Assembly (NCBI GenBank): GCA_019671005.1
Contig: CM033744.1
Span: 39,434,022 to 39,498,021, forward strand
DNA from: Hibiscus mutabilis
Lineage: Eukaryota; Streptophyta; Magnoliopsida; Malvales; Malvaceae
DNA: 64,000 nucleotides
Direction: 5' to 3'
Within the stretch, counting starts at the first letter, position 1; every line of letters starts with the position of its first letter. Shown piece after piece: positions 23,732 through 35,444 of this stretch. Below the pieces are notes generated by a model, which worked only from the letters and a program-made list of their open reading frames with translations, was not told the DNA's origin and searched no databases. The position numbers and the translations under genes are program-made.

Positions 23732-25284
23732 TGTTGGGATGCTCGAACGATCAACTGAATGCCAAAAAAGGGTGAATTGGTTTTTAGGTATTTACGGTGG
23801 AAACAGTAGAAAATTAAAAATAGATACAAGGATTTATAGTGGTTCAAGCTTCTAACCAAGCTCTACATCCACTACCTTAGCTTTCCATTAAGGATTTTCC
23901 CAAATTCACTATGAATTTTTTCCTTTTTTTAGGTTCAAGAGGAAACATTTACAACCTCAAAGCTTATACCCCAAAGCTTTGAGAAAACCCTTTCTTACAA
24001 GAGAAAAACAAATAGCGAACAAGAAAACCTTTACAAGGTACAATATTTGCACAATTAAGTTCTCACTCAAAACCTAACGCTTGAGCATATATGACAATTA
24101 AGCTTACGAGTGTGTTCTACAAAGAAAATGACAATTTAAAGCACAAAATACTTTTCTTAATCATGGAATGTTGGCTTGATGTTTCTTGTATGTCCATGGC
24201 TGCTTGATTTAGTCTTTTAAACCCTCTAATGTGTTCATGACCGTTACTAACACATTACCGTCACCAGCCGTTAGGGTCTTTATTTCTCATAATAAATGCG
24301 GTTTTGACTCTTCGGTATCAGTACGTGTGAACCAATATTGGTACCTTTCTTAAGAAAAATAGCCGTTGGAGCAATTTTAACACATGGGTATCGGTACGCA
24401 CTCTCGTGTATCGATACAACTGAGGTCGTATCGGTACGTCAAATGTCTACTGGATTTTGAGAACTTAGGGATGAATAATCGTATTGATACTCTTAGAACC
24501 GTATCGATATGGGATCCTCTGGGTATCGGTACGAGCTAAACCGTATCGGTACTCAGGACCAATTTTTGAGAAAACCCTTTTTTACAAGAGAAAAAAATAG
24601 CAAACAAGAAAACCCTCACAAGGTACAATATTTGCACAATTAAGCTCTCACTCAAAAGCTAACACTTGAGCATATATGACAATTAAGCTCAAGAGTGTGT
24701 TCTACAAAGAAAATGGCAATTAAAAGCACAAAATACTTTTTCTTAATCATAGAATGTTGGCTTGATGTTTCTTATATGTCCATGGCTGCTTGATTGAGTT
24801 TTTTAAACTCTCTAATGTGTTCATGACCGTTACTAGCCGTTGGGGTATTTATTTCTCGCAATAAATGTATTTCTAGACTCTTCGGTATCGGTACCTTTTC
24901 TTAAGAAAAAAATAGCCGTTGGAGCAATTTTAACACAGGGGTATCGGTACGCACTCTCTTGTAATGATACGACTAAGGTAGTATCGGTACGCCAAATGTC
25001 TACTGGAATTTGGAGAAGTTAGGGATGAACAATCGTATTGGTACTCTTAGAACCGTATCGATATGAGATCCTCTGGGTATCGGTACGAGTTAAACCGTAT
25101 CGGTACTCATGACTAGTTTTTGACACTTTGGTTATTTAAAATCATTTGTAACTTGTCAAAAACCCTTTGAAAACATTTCAAACATATTTTTCAAGTTTAT
25201 GGACTTTTGAAATATTTTTACAAATTAGTTTAAGTCTTAAAATATTTTTCATCAAGTTATATCAAAATCAAATAGGTTTTATCA
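23732..25284 (-). repeat. 5' LTR of the gag-only element, with internal duplication
   Basis: 1553 bp versus 1024 bp for its partner. The extra length comes from a tandem duplication: a segment starting at GAGAAAACCCTTTCTTACAAG (about 23980) begins again at about 24570 and runs on to the LTR end. The two copies within this LTR differ by substitutions and indels (for example an extra stretch near 24250), so the duplication is not very recent. Confidence 0.85.
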
Positions 25285-25990
25285 AGTTTCTTGTTGGATT
25301 ATGTAATCAAACCTTTACGAAGGATGGCCTTATACTTATTGTGTGGCAACTACGGAAATCAAGAAATTATTTAGTTTTCTCAGGGATTTTGTCAAAGCCT
25401 ATAGGCATATGGAATCTTGCGGAAAACCTTTTTGCTGAGCTGTTTAAACAAGAGGAGGATGTTGAATCCCAATTTTCTCATGCAAATGCTCCCTCGGGTC
25501 CTTGTTGGAGTCCTCCGGCGACTGAGTGGGTTAAAATTAATTGTGACGCCTCCTTAGATATCAAAACTGGTTTTGCAGGTGCAGCTGTTGTTCTTCGTGA
25601 TGATTGTGGAATGATCATCGGAGGTGATTCTAAATTTTTTCACTCAATATCGGCTGATATTGCCGAAGTAGTGGCTCTTCGATCAGGCATGAAACTTGCT
25701 AAAGTATGAACTTTAGCAAATTTGCCTTTGAATCTGACAACAAAAGACTTATCATTAGAATTAACTCTAATTTCCACTCTCTTTGGGCTACTACTGCCAT
25801 AGAGAGGGATTTGCTTGACGAAGTTAAGTTTTTTGAAGAATATTTTTTATGTTCCTCGTTTTTGTAATATTGTAACAGCCTGGGTGGTAAAAAAATCAGG
25901 ATGAATGTATCCTGAAGACTGGTCTCTTAACATCCTTTCTGGGCTGCTCTCACTTTTGTAGGTGATCGCGTTTTTTATGAATTGATGATG
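25285..25990 (+). pseudogene. LINE-type relic, RNase H-like part (right half)
   Basis: It continues the relic broken at 19993. LILIVWQLRKSRNYLVFSG is the segment before RNase H. Then EWVKINCDASLDIKTGFAGA (25528-25587) and VVLRDDCGMIIGG carry the first catalytic D, and SADIAEVVALRSGMKLA carries the catalytic E. After a frame change FESDNKRLIIRIN carries the next D, followed by VPRFCNIVTAWV. The second half is out of frame and contains stops. It is a non-functional RNase H-like domain. Confidence 0.8.
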
Positions 25991-26834
25991 TTTATATTAA
26001 AAAAATATTAACGGGGTATGTCTTGATTTTGCTAAATGATTCGTGGTGACATGTATTAGATCCTCTTTATTATTGTATTTCTACGTGATATGCTAGGATC
26101 CTTCATAAAACTTCATTAATAATTCTATAGTTGTTTAAGATTGAAAATACTTCAATCTCATCCCTCGCATTGGCCAAAGTAAAATACCAATTGGCCAACA
26201 AAAGGGAGCCGAGCCCCCATGTAGAGGAAATGAAAACAAATGTGGACACCTACACGTGTTCCCATACAAAAGATATAGACAAGGACACAACAGCCAGTCA
26301 GCGCTCGAAACTTGGCTGCCTCTGTCAGATAGCCTAGCTAGCTAGTTAGATCGCCATGCCAAGCCGAGCGTCACTCCCTATCAGCCTCTCTTAATCCCAT
26401 TGTCTCATCTATTTATTACCCTCACAGGCTCACATGCCAGCTCTATCAGCTCCACCACGGGTCCGGGCGGCGACCTGGTTGGTACTTGGTGGATTCCAGT
26501 CTAGGGGACCACATACCGAATAGACTCAATAATGAAGGTGGTTGAGGTGAGGGTTTTAGGAATGAGAGATATTGAGGGAATTTATGAGGGTCTTAAATGT
26601 GACAACATCTTTCACAAAGACCCTAATAAATGTTTTGGGACCATATATGAGTTCAAACTTCAAATCCACTACTGTTTTAACGCTCTTTCTGATAAATCTA
26701 CAAAGAATACGAGATTACAAGCAGATTCGGTTCAAATATAAGGATTGTATCTAGTATTCTCATGAATTTTATACGAGTAAAAACCAGATATAAAAGAGAT
26801 CAAAACATGAAATGACAAAACCAAAAGACAAAAC
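25991..26834. other. Upstream region of the IRKI-like pseudogene
   Basis: No separate gene. The short plus-strand frames at 26131 and 26532 have no family resemblance. It probably contains the old promoter (for example CTATTTATTACCC near 26410), but I cannot fix a TATA box. Confidence 0.35.
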
Positions 26835-28198
26835 ATGGCTCCATCTTCTACTTCTTCCTCCAAATCTCCTCCTCCACCTCATCAGTCCCCCCTTTTCACT
26901 CCTGTAAGTTCCTTTGCATTTCTGTTTTTCTTTTCGGTTCTTTGAGTAATTTTCTTTTCTGGCTTCGTCGTGGAACAGATTTATGAATGTGAAAGGGAAG
27001 GACATGGAGATGCCAGCCCAACAGAAAGCACGGACGAAAGGGTGACCCCAAAGCACCTCCCAACACCGCTCCATGCTAAAACAATCAAAAAATCCAATAG
27101 AAGGAAACGTCAGGAGTCTGCTGAAAATGGTGGTTCTGTTTCTTGCAAAAGTGCCGGCCTCATTCCAGGAACAAGATCAAGCACTCCTTTTCCATGGCAA
27201 GTCCTAATGGGATCTTCAAGTTCATCGTCCATTCTTTAACGAGAAAGGACCCCAAATCAACCAATGTGTCTACACCCAGAGAAGAACAATGGAAAATTAC
27301 TGTTGCTGAACTCACACACAAGCTTATTCAAGTTACACGTAAGAGAGATGAAGCAGTGCTGGAAGCATCGAGGTTGAAGAACACCATGGCTGAGCTCGAG
27401 AAGAAGCTTAACAAGCTTGAGGTATATTGTCATAATCTGAACTCAGGTCTGGATGAATGCAACAACAACAACTCTCCTTGTACAATGGATAAAGTTAGGG
27501 GAAAATGATCCAACAATTCTTGATATCAGTCTCGGAAGCTAGGTCTTCAATCAGACTTCTAAGTAAATCACTCAGCATGCAGTTAAGGCAAATGGGTAGC
27601 AAAGTTTGCAACTCGAAGAACCCCAAACTTCTTCTTCTTTACCTCGAAGCCTCGTTGAACAATGCTTTCTTTGAAGATTTTGAGTCCATTGGGTTTCACA
27701 AGAATGCAGTGAACCAAATATTGAACCCCACAGACCGCTGCGAAGCCAATTGCAGGTCGTTTCATTGTTTACAAGGTCTAACATGGGAGGAGATCTTGAA
27801 CAAGGGGACCAAGTATTTCAGTGAGGAGTTTAGCAAGTTTTGTGACTGGAAAATGAGTGAAATTGTGGCCATGTTGGGATGGAAAAGAGATTGGTCCGAG
27901 CCATTGTTGCAAGCCTTCTTTGTTGCTTCTAAGAGTGTGGTTGGTGCACCTTTTGGCCAACTCGGTGCACCCTGGCATACCGATCTTCAGGGCGGATAAA
28001 GGGGTAAAGTTTGATTCGCTATACATGGAGGACATGAGTGGAGAAAGTGCCATTAAATTGGTTCCGAGCATGGTTCGGATCATGATCACACCAGGCTTCT
28101 ATGTCTATGGCAGTGTAGTTAAATGCAAGGTTATTTGCAGGTACCGCAACAATCTGGATAGTAGTTTAATTAACAAGGGCTTAACCCCGTCTTCCTAG
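26835..28198 (+). pseudogene. IRKI: IRK-interacting-protein-like gene, frameshifted
   Basis: Exon 1 is 26835-26903 (MAPSSTSSSKSPPPPHQSPL, then FTP), with a GT-AG intron to 26978. Exon 2 then runs through three frame breaks. Near 27145 SVSCK switches to KCRPHSRNKI. Near 27500 DKVRGK meets a stop and resumes as FLISVSEARSSIRLLSK. Near 27935 FFVASKSV resumes as WLVHLLANS. Conserved landmarks are SPNGIFKFIVHSLTRKD, REEQWKITVAELTHKLIQ with the coiled coil after it, and the C-terminal YMEDM...VRIMITPGFYV..VVKCKVICRYR. These fit IRK-interacting protein (DUF641 group; Arabidopsis At5g12900 and the At1g12330 relative), which associates with the INFLORESCENCE AND ROOT APICES receptor kinase. Three frameshifts argue for a pseudogene unless they are assembly errors. 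Confidence 0.82.
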
Positions 28199-28439
28199 TG
28201 TTTTAAATTTATTTAGGTCTGAATTAAGAAATTGAATTTACTTTTTGCACTTTGTATTATTTTGGTGCCACTTATGTTTATGTGCATTGATAGAATTAAA
28301 TATCTCAAGAATGAATGAAATGGAACGAAGTTGGAAATCTATGGCCATACACTCACATGTTTATTAGATGCTTATCTTGGAATGGGTTTTTGGATCTTCT
28401 ATTGTTTGTTTGATAATGTTAGCTTGATTTTAAATAATT

Positions 28440-28611
28440 ATTAATTATTGGAAAATACTTTTTTTGAATATGCTGGTGTTACAAGGTAGTATCTGTTCAA
28501 TTTTCTTAGCCCTTTAATAACACACTCTACATGCATGGTGCTTGAACCTAGGTCACCTGAATGAAATACATTATCTTTACCGTTGGGATCACTCCACGGG
28601 TTCTTATTAGA
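28440..28611 (-). mobile_element. tRNA-derived SINE candidate
   Basis: On the minus strand an A-box-like GTGATCCCAACGGTAAAG is followed after about 30 bp by a B-box-like CCTAGGTTCAAGCACC. No cloverleaf is formed. It lies directly beside the MITE at 28612. Confidence 0.4.
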
Positions 28612-28806
28612 AAATACTTTGATACACAAGTTTGTGTAAATTTACACAAATCTTTCCATTTTGTAGAATTTAAGGTTTATGATTAGAATTTATGATTTAG
28701 GTTTTAAATGTGTTAGGGCTAGAGATTTAAATTTTAGATTTTATAGCTTAAATATGGAGGGTTGGGTAATTTTTTACATAACTTGTGTATCAAAATATAA
28801 CTCATT
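28612..28806. mobile_element. MITE with TTTAGG-like core (copy A)
   Basis: Terminal inverted repeats TTTGATACACAAGTTTGTGT (28618) and ACTTGTGTATCAAAATATAA (28782). Between them lie irregular TTTAGGG-like words (AATTTAAGGTTTATG, TTTAGGTTTTAAATG). Relatives are at 39445-39690 (good), and at 1630-1850, 10070-10245 and 44100-44580 (degraded). No coding capacity. Confidence 0.65.
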
Positions 28807-30320
28807 AACTATTATGTGCTATAAAAGTTATATTTATGTGCATCTACGCCTAATTATATTTTAACCTAAACAAATTTAAAATATACATGTTATATGAAAT
28901 AATTTAGAGTTCTATTCACATGTTCTCAAATAATTTTAAAATATAACATAAAATTTTTTATATTCTTTATTATTATTACACATGTAAAATTGTCTTACTA
29001 AATGCAAATATACATGTTATTAAATAATTAATTTTCTTATATTTGATTAAGAAATAATATAAAATAATAGCATATTGTTCATCTAATAGTTAAACTTAAA
29101 ATGAAAGTGTAATTAATGGTTTTTTGAAAGGACAATTAAAGATTTAGTATAAAGTGTAGCTTAATATCTATAATATTTGATTCAAATTTTTAGTTTTACT
29201 ATAATAACAAAAATATTTTCTTATTATTAAGAAATAATTAAAATATTTCCTTACTAAATGAAATTCAATAATTATTTAATTTAAATCTATTTAGTTTCGT
29301 TGTAATAATAAAATGATTGTTTAAATTTGTATGAAGTAAAATTTAAGATGAATATAAATTAATAGAATATTTTTAGTGTTTGAAATTTAAAAATAAAAAT
29401 AAAATATTTTCTTTGAATTATAACGAGAGAGAGGCCTTAGATATTGTTTGGCCTACAATACGGGGAATAATGTTTAAAAAAATGTAAAACTCATACTCTA
29501 AAAAAATAAAAAATAATAATGTTTCATATATAAAAAGTCAAATTAAAAATATTTTTAATAAACAAAATTAACCGTCTTTTTACAATTTGTACATCAAAAT
29601 TCAATTTAACCATTTAACTATAGTCAATCTGTCGTATTTTTATAATTTTCTCTTTATTTACTAATCAAATTTTATTAATATCTACTTTTCTTGATATGTG
29701 AAGAAAATAATATTGTCAAAAAAATACACAAATAATTTAAATCACGTTAAGAAATATTCAAACTTTTGTAAAGTAAAGCTTACACAATTTGATCATTTGA
29801 CACTTGTATTTTTTTAAAATTAAATTGACCCCTAAAATTTAATCTTAACAAATTAATTAATTTCATATTTATTTAAGCGATATTAAACGGCTTATTACTT
29901 AGATTAATTTTGTAAATTGTCTTAAATAAAAATAATATTTTTTTATATATAATGGATCTTCTTCCAAACGTGGATCTCGTAAAACCCAAGGGAAACTTCT
30001 CAACGGGAAGAAATACAATTGCCAATTACAATCATGGATTCATGGTTGTTTCGTCAATAAAAGAAACGATCGAGGTTATAAAAGTAATTTCCTGTCCATG
30101 TCGACCAAGGTCCGTTTCTTTCAATAAATGGCATAACAACTTGCCTTTTTCCCTTTTTAATCTGTTTAATAATTAACTTCTAATTGTGAAAAGGGATAAA
30201 TAAAGGCTCCATTTCTTTCCCCTCTCTTTCTTTGTTTCCCTTCTCCTTTGATTACTCTACGATCTCTTTCTCTCCGATTCTCGATTTTACTGGATCGGCT
30301 CATCGGAGATTTTAGAAACG
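28807..30320. other. AT-rich intergenic and former SEC1 promoter
   Basis: No gene was seen in 28807-30180. From about 30180 the sequence turns pyrimidine-rich (30215-30300), as is common in plant 5' UTRs, leading into the SEC1/KEULE remnant. The open frame at 29952-30176 has no recognisable family. Confidence 0.4.
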
Positions 30321-31844
30321 GTGTCGTATTCAGATTCCGACTCTTCCTCCAGCGCTGGCGACTACAAGAATTTCAGGCAAATCAGCCGTGAAAGTAAGTT
30401 CTTCCTATGTCTCTTTGTTTGAAGTTTCTTTTTAAATCCAGTTTAAAGCTCAAACACCAATATTCTGTAATCATTTCGATAAATCTATCTGGTTGACAAC
30501 CGTTAGTACTAGTTTGACTTAGTCATAGAATTTCAACTGAATGTTTTTCGGAATTAGTTCGCCTCTTAAGTTGATTCTCAAGGACTAATTCCATAACTAA
30601 CAATATTTTCAGATTTGACTGGAATTTTTTGCTTCTTAGGAAGCCCGCTTGATTGACAAAAAATTTACATCAAAAATTAAGAGAAAATTGGAAAAAGAAA
30701 AATGATATCGTGATTTTTTCAATTTTTTTTGCCTCTGCGGAGCTGTGTTTTTTTTTTCTTTTCCATTTCCGTTTGATGATGTATTAAACACCGATAAAAA
30801 ATGCCGATTGAGAATGATTTCAACATCAAACAATGCTAACTAAAAACCAAACACAAGTGCCGCGACTGTCCTATATGCTGGCATTATATGCATTTTCGTT
30901 TTTTTTTTTTTTTTTTGTTGATGGGAACTATTTTTAGAATGATATTTCTGATGAATAGAAGAGAGACTTTTTGCGTGACCTGTGGTTGATTATTTTGTGT
31001 AAGAGCATACCGCTATGGAAATATGTATAATAGCAATGAGAAGTTAAAAGCAGATTCAATTTTTGCGCATTGTAGAAGTTTAGGGATGTTTTCACCAATA
31101 TAGTCAAGGGGAGATGCCTGAACCTGGAAATGACACTGCCCCTAGGCAAGTGCTTTTATTGAGGAACCCAAGTTTTCTTCCTAGGCGTTGTCTAGTGTTT
31201 GCTGTTCCTTTGCTTCAAGGTTATTATATTATTTATGTGTTTTTCTATTTTATTTTTACTTTCATGCATCCGTTAGGGTTATCTTGTTGCTGATTAATTT
31301 TTGGTGTTTTAACTGATTTCATGTTTTTATATATTTGATGTGTATAAAGGATTATTATATGAAATGCTTCGTTCTGCAAAAGTGAAGGATTCAAAATCTA
31401 CTTGGAAGGTATGCTAATCTTGTTGTGATTGTTTTTGGCCATTTATTGGCTTGGCTCTGCTTTGTTCCTATTGTTTACTAGTTACTAGAAATGCCATTCT
31501 TATTTATCTTGATTTCCAATACATTCTAAGCAGGTGCTATAATCATGGACAAAGTTACTGTTAAGATAATGTCTTACTCTTGCAAGATGGCTGACATCAC
31601 ATCGGAAGGAGTTTCATGTAAGCTATGCTTTTTTTGGTCCTCTGAATGGTTGCATAACGACTGGTCTAACTGGGTGTAGAACTATATCATTATAAGCTTG
31701 GAATCTTAAATTTTGAAGGATCATTTTTTTCCAGCTAGGTTAATGATTATCCTCTTGTTGTGCAGTTGTAGAAGACATATACAGACGTAGGCAGCCATTG
31801 CCGACGATGGATGCTATATACTTCATTCAACCTACCAAAGAGAA
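30321..31844 (+). pseudogene. KEU: SEC1/KEULE 5' fragment (four exons)
   Basis: SEC1-type proteins bind syntaxins for vesicle fusion; KEULE acts at the plant cell plate. Exons: 30321-30393, 31350-31408, 31534-31617, 31766-31844, all with GT-AG borders. They encode SYSDSDSSSSAGDYKNFRQI (exon 1), LLYEMLRSAKVKDSKSTWK, MDKVTVKIMSYSCKMADITS, and VEDIYRRRQPLPTMDAIYF with the IQPTKE end. About 98 of roughly 660 family residues are present. Two lesions are visible: the start codon is GTG (30321-30323) where the family has ATG, and two extra bases follow GTGCTA at the start of exon 3. After 31845 no further exon is found in the window, so the gene was truncated. Confidence 0.88.
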
Positions 31845-33178
31845 GTAATGTATCTTCCCTTTACTGAGTTTCAATGGTTAAGCCTTTATCTGCAGTAGGG
31901 TGCCCCCCCCCCCCTTTTGGGCTGGGTTTTTCTGTAGCTTGTCACGTTTTGGTCCATTTTCCTCCCTATTGTTACTCGTTTAACTTTACTGCTATGGTCC
32001 TGACTAATGGATCAAGTCACTGGGCAATTAAAGGAATGCTAATGACCTTCCCTTTATTCTTGGGGCGACCTATGGTGATAGCTTAGCTCGTTGAAGGGAG
32101 ACTGAAACCTTTAGGACTCGTTAGAAGAGAGATCAAGCTCTATGGGGTTTTTGATAAAATACTAACTTAAATTTTATTGATGCAAATCAGCCTCTTTAAA
32201 TAGAGGCTACATACCTTGTTTGAATAAAGAACTTACTAAGCAAGCAATCCTGCTAAGGAAAGGCTTCTAGGAACACGAAATACTAATAAATAGAATCTCC
32301 TAATAATAAACTTGCTCCTTGTAATTCTCATAATAAAATAATAATAAACTGATCCTAATAATAATAAACTAATATCTTTCTTAAAATAATAATAATTTAA
32401 CGCAATGAACTGATATACTCTCATGCGTAACATTTATATTTACAGCAGCACAGCAAACACCATATCCGGCATTTTCCCATGTTATGTTGACTTTCATAGT
32501 TTTGACTACCTATATCTTAGATGACCCCATGTCATATTTCTGATATCAGAAACAAATCTGTCTCTATTTTCTAATTAAAAAAAAATTCCCTTTTAGCGAT
32601 GCTTGCAATAATGTATGTTTTTGCACAAGATGTGGTTCTGTTGATCAATTTTAAAAGAACCATTTATGTGAGACTTATATGGCACGTAACAAGTTTGCTT
32701 AATGTTAGTAAACATGTTCATTTATATATTTGCAAACAAAAATAATTATGTGTAAATAAGTTAACAATGTTCATTTACAACGGTGCAAATAAGTTATCAA
32801 TACAAATATTAATGAATAAAAAAATAACAGTGTAAATAACTTTTTTCCCCTAATTATATGATGGATCCCACTACTATGGTTAATAGTATATGATTTAAAG
32901 TTTGTTTAAAAATATAAAATATGTCATCTGTTATAACTTAGAAACATTTGCTTCCCCATGTCATGGTTATTGAGTACAATAGAAAGCATACAATTTACGT
33001 TAACCATAAAAACACATTAATGAATTAGAATTTTTTAAATTACAATTTACAAAGCAATAGATATATAATACCAACAAAGCTACAACAAATTTGAAATAAC
33101 TCAATTTGTGGCTATTACCAATTTATATTCAATTAATAAAAAACAATAACAAAAACGAATGTTTTTGATAAATTGGTT
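31845..33178. other. Intergenic with an LTR-like remnant
   Basis: A C12 run lies at 31903-31914. At about 32075-32450 the minus strand resembles the R/U5 part of an LTR: CTATTTAAAGAGGCTG, then an AATAAA, then a conserved run ending near CGAGCTAAGCTATCACC. Neither ends nor target duplications are clear. The rest is AT-rich without a gene. Confidence 0.4.
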
Positions 33179-35424
33179 TGTAAGACCCTAATTTTGCCCG
33201 GGCCTTAGCCCAAAACTAAACTAAACCAGTACCCTTACATCACCCAAATCCAACACACATACCCAATACCTGACCCGGATCTAAACACGAAACCCAACCC
33301 GAAAGCCTAAACTAAAAAAACCCTAACCCTAATAAATAAACCCTAGCCGCCGCCAGTGCCACCATCACCTCTACTGCCGCCGCCGCTGCGCCACTTGCTG
33401 TTCACCATTACCGGCGACCAACCCCCAAAATCCTGGAACCCTAAAATTCATAATCAACCCACAAATTAATATTCTAGAAACCCTAAACCAAATCAACCCT
33501 AAAAATAAAATAACCCTAACCTACCATCTGCCATTACCAAACCGAGTCATTACCCTACCAATCCCACAAAACCCGCCATGAAATCCGGCACTCCATCACC
33601 CTCCAGATCTGCAGCAATAATAAAATAGGGGTTGTAGTTATTATTTTTATTGTAAAATAGAGTTATAAAACCCCATAAAAATGTAAATGAGGGGTTTCAG
33701 GGAGAAAAAAATGTAAATGGGGGATTATGGGTTAAGAAAAAGAGAGTTCGGTTCTGGGGTTCAAAAAAACAGTCTTAGGGGATTTTTGAATCAAAAAAAA
33801 TTGTAATCCAGGGAAGTTTTAGAATCAATAAAAGTTTTCAAAGGTAAAAAAAAAAAAGAGAAACCTGTTGAACTTTGTTTTATTTTAAAATCAAAGTTTT
33901 CTTTCGTTTTTTTTTTCTTTTGAATCAATGCTTTAAAAAAATAAAGAAATAGGGTCGAGAGCTTACCGGCCGTTTGAAGTAGGACTCCCTCCGCCGCGAG
34001 GCTTGAATGCCGGTGAACAGCTCGAAATCGAGGGAGCGACGGCCGTCGTCGGTTGAGAGAATGAGAGGAGAATGATGTTTAGTATTAAGGTTATGTTAGA
34101 ATCTTAGGGTTTTCTTTTGTTTATAATATGTTTTGTTTTAAAAAATATACATAACCCTTTAACTTAAACCGGTGGTCAAAACGACGTCGTATAGGGCCTT
34201 GACCCACGCGGTGACCACAATACTCGGGGAGGATCCGCGTTCATTTAAAATAAGTTAATTACATAGTCCCTCTCCTTCATCCCCGCTTTCGTTATGGTCA
34301 CGAAATAATCACTCTTTTGGTCATTCTATTTTTTTATGCGTTTTTAATATAATCCTTTTATTTATTTTTTTGACTTTTAATTTCTGCTTTATTTTAATTT
34401 AGTCACTATGCTTTAGCATTTAATTTCCAGCATTATATTTCTGTTAATTTACATTTATTTCTTTAAGTTTTATATTTTGTTTATTTTAGTCCCTTTTTCA
34501 TATTATGCCATGTAAATTATTAATCCATGAATTTTGGTCTTTAATCTTTAGTTTCATGTTTTAGTTTAAATCATGCATTATTATTATTATATAATATTGT
34601 ATAAAGTATTTTATCTTATATATTGTATATTAATATCATATGTAAGATCTATGTATATTTTTTTCTCTTATGATTTTTTTTCGTAGAACTTTTTAAAATT
34701 TTATATTATATATATAAAGTTTTCGATATATTTGTAAAATAAAGCATAGTATTTTGTTGAACTACAATATGTATAAAAATAATAATAAATACTTATTTTT
34801 GTAAAATAAATATATGTAAACTACTAACCTAAAATATACATATATATATAGGTTTTTTTATATAAGTATAATTATTAAATATATTTTACATTAAATATTA
34901 CATTTTTAAGTATGTATATATTTTTATATGTTACCTCATAATTTTGCATTATACATGTTTTTAAAATCATAAAAAAATACATTTTTAAAGAAATTAATTT
35001 TGAATTTTAAAACTTCGAGAAATCGTATCCCGGACATATAGGGATGTGATTTTCTCGAATTTTTCAAGAAAACGGGAAACCGTGTCCCGAGCTCATAGGG
35101 ATGCAGTTCTCTCAATATTTTCGTGCATTTAAGAATCACATTTTAAATTTTAATCGAATTCACAATTTCTAACACCAAGACATTAAATAATCGGCTAGGT
35201 ACTAATTTTGGGCAGTGTAGGAGTGCTAATCATTCCCCATCCGTAACCGACTCCCAGACCTGAACTTTTATCTCTGGTTTTATTTTGGTGTCCAATCTAC
35301 CATTTTTAAATGATCGGTGGCGACTCCATATTTTTAATTCCAAAATCGGGCGGGGTTTTTCAAACAAGAAAAATAAATTTTAAAACTGAATAAAGAGAGC
35401 GCCGAACGGATTTGGGTGATTACA
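33179..35424 (+). repeat. Left LTR of Tat-like element 1
   Basis: 2246 bp. The first third is GC-richer and contains CCGCCGCCGCTGC-like sequence resembling a gene 5' region. The middle (34580-34980) is very AT-rich. The last part has repeated blocks ending ATAGGGATG and the end motif GATCGGTGGCGACTCC...GGGTGATTACA that is shared with the other Tat-like LTRs here. Confidence 0.8.
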
Positions 35425-35426
35425 GC

Positions 35427-35444
35427 TGGCGACTCTGCTGGGGA
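35427..35444 (+). promoter_or_regulatory. Primer-binding site, tRNA-Arg type
   Basis: TGGCGACTCTGCTGGGGA lies two bases after the LTR. It is complementary to the 3' end of a plant tRNA-Arg (ACG, sequence from memory) with one mismatch. Ogre/Tat elements are known for Arg primers. Confidence 0.7.

Larger units (their letters stand above)
19994..25284 (-). mobile_element. Gag-only LTR retrotransposon (copia-like), nested in a LINE relic
   Basis: A complete element with LTRs starting TGTTGGG and ending TTATCA. It is flanked by a perfect 5-bp duplication AGTTT (19989-19993 and 25285-25289). It is on the minus strand: the right LTR is the 5' LTR. A primer-binding site for initiator tRNA-Met adjoins the right LTR and a polypurine tract adjoins the left LTR. 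Only about 2.7 kb lies between the LTRs. It codes for a decayed gag, and no protease, integrase, RT or RNase H of its own was found. This fits the TR-GAG class of non-autonomous elements, or a pol deletion of a copia element. It interrupts a LINE relic whose two halves resume on either side. Confidence 0.9.

Noticed and set aside
31874..32086. Open frame after the SEC1 fragment as its continuation
   Set aside because: The translation does not match the next SEC1 segment and includes a homopolymer C run.
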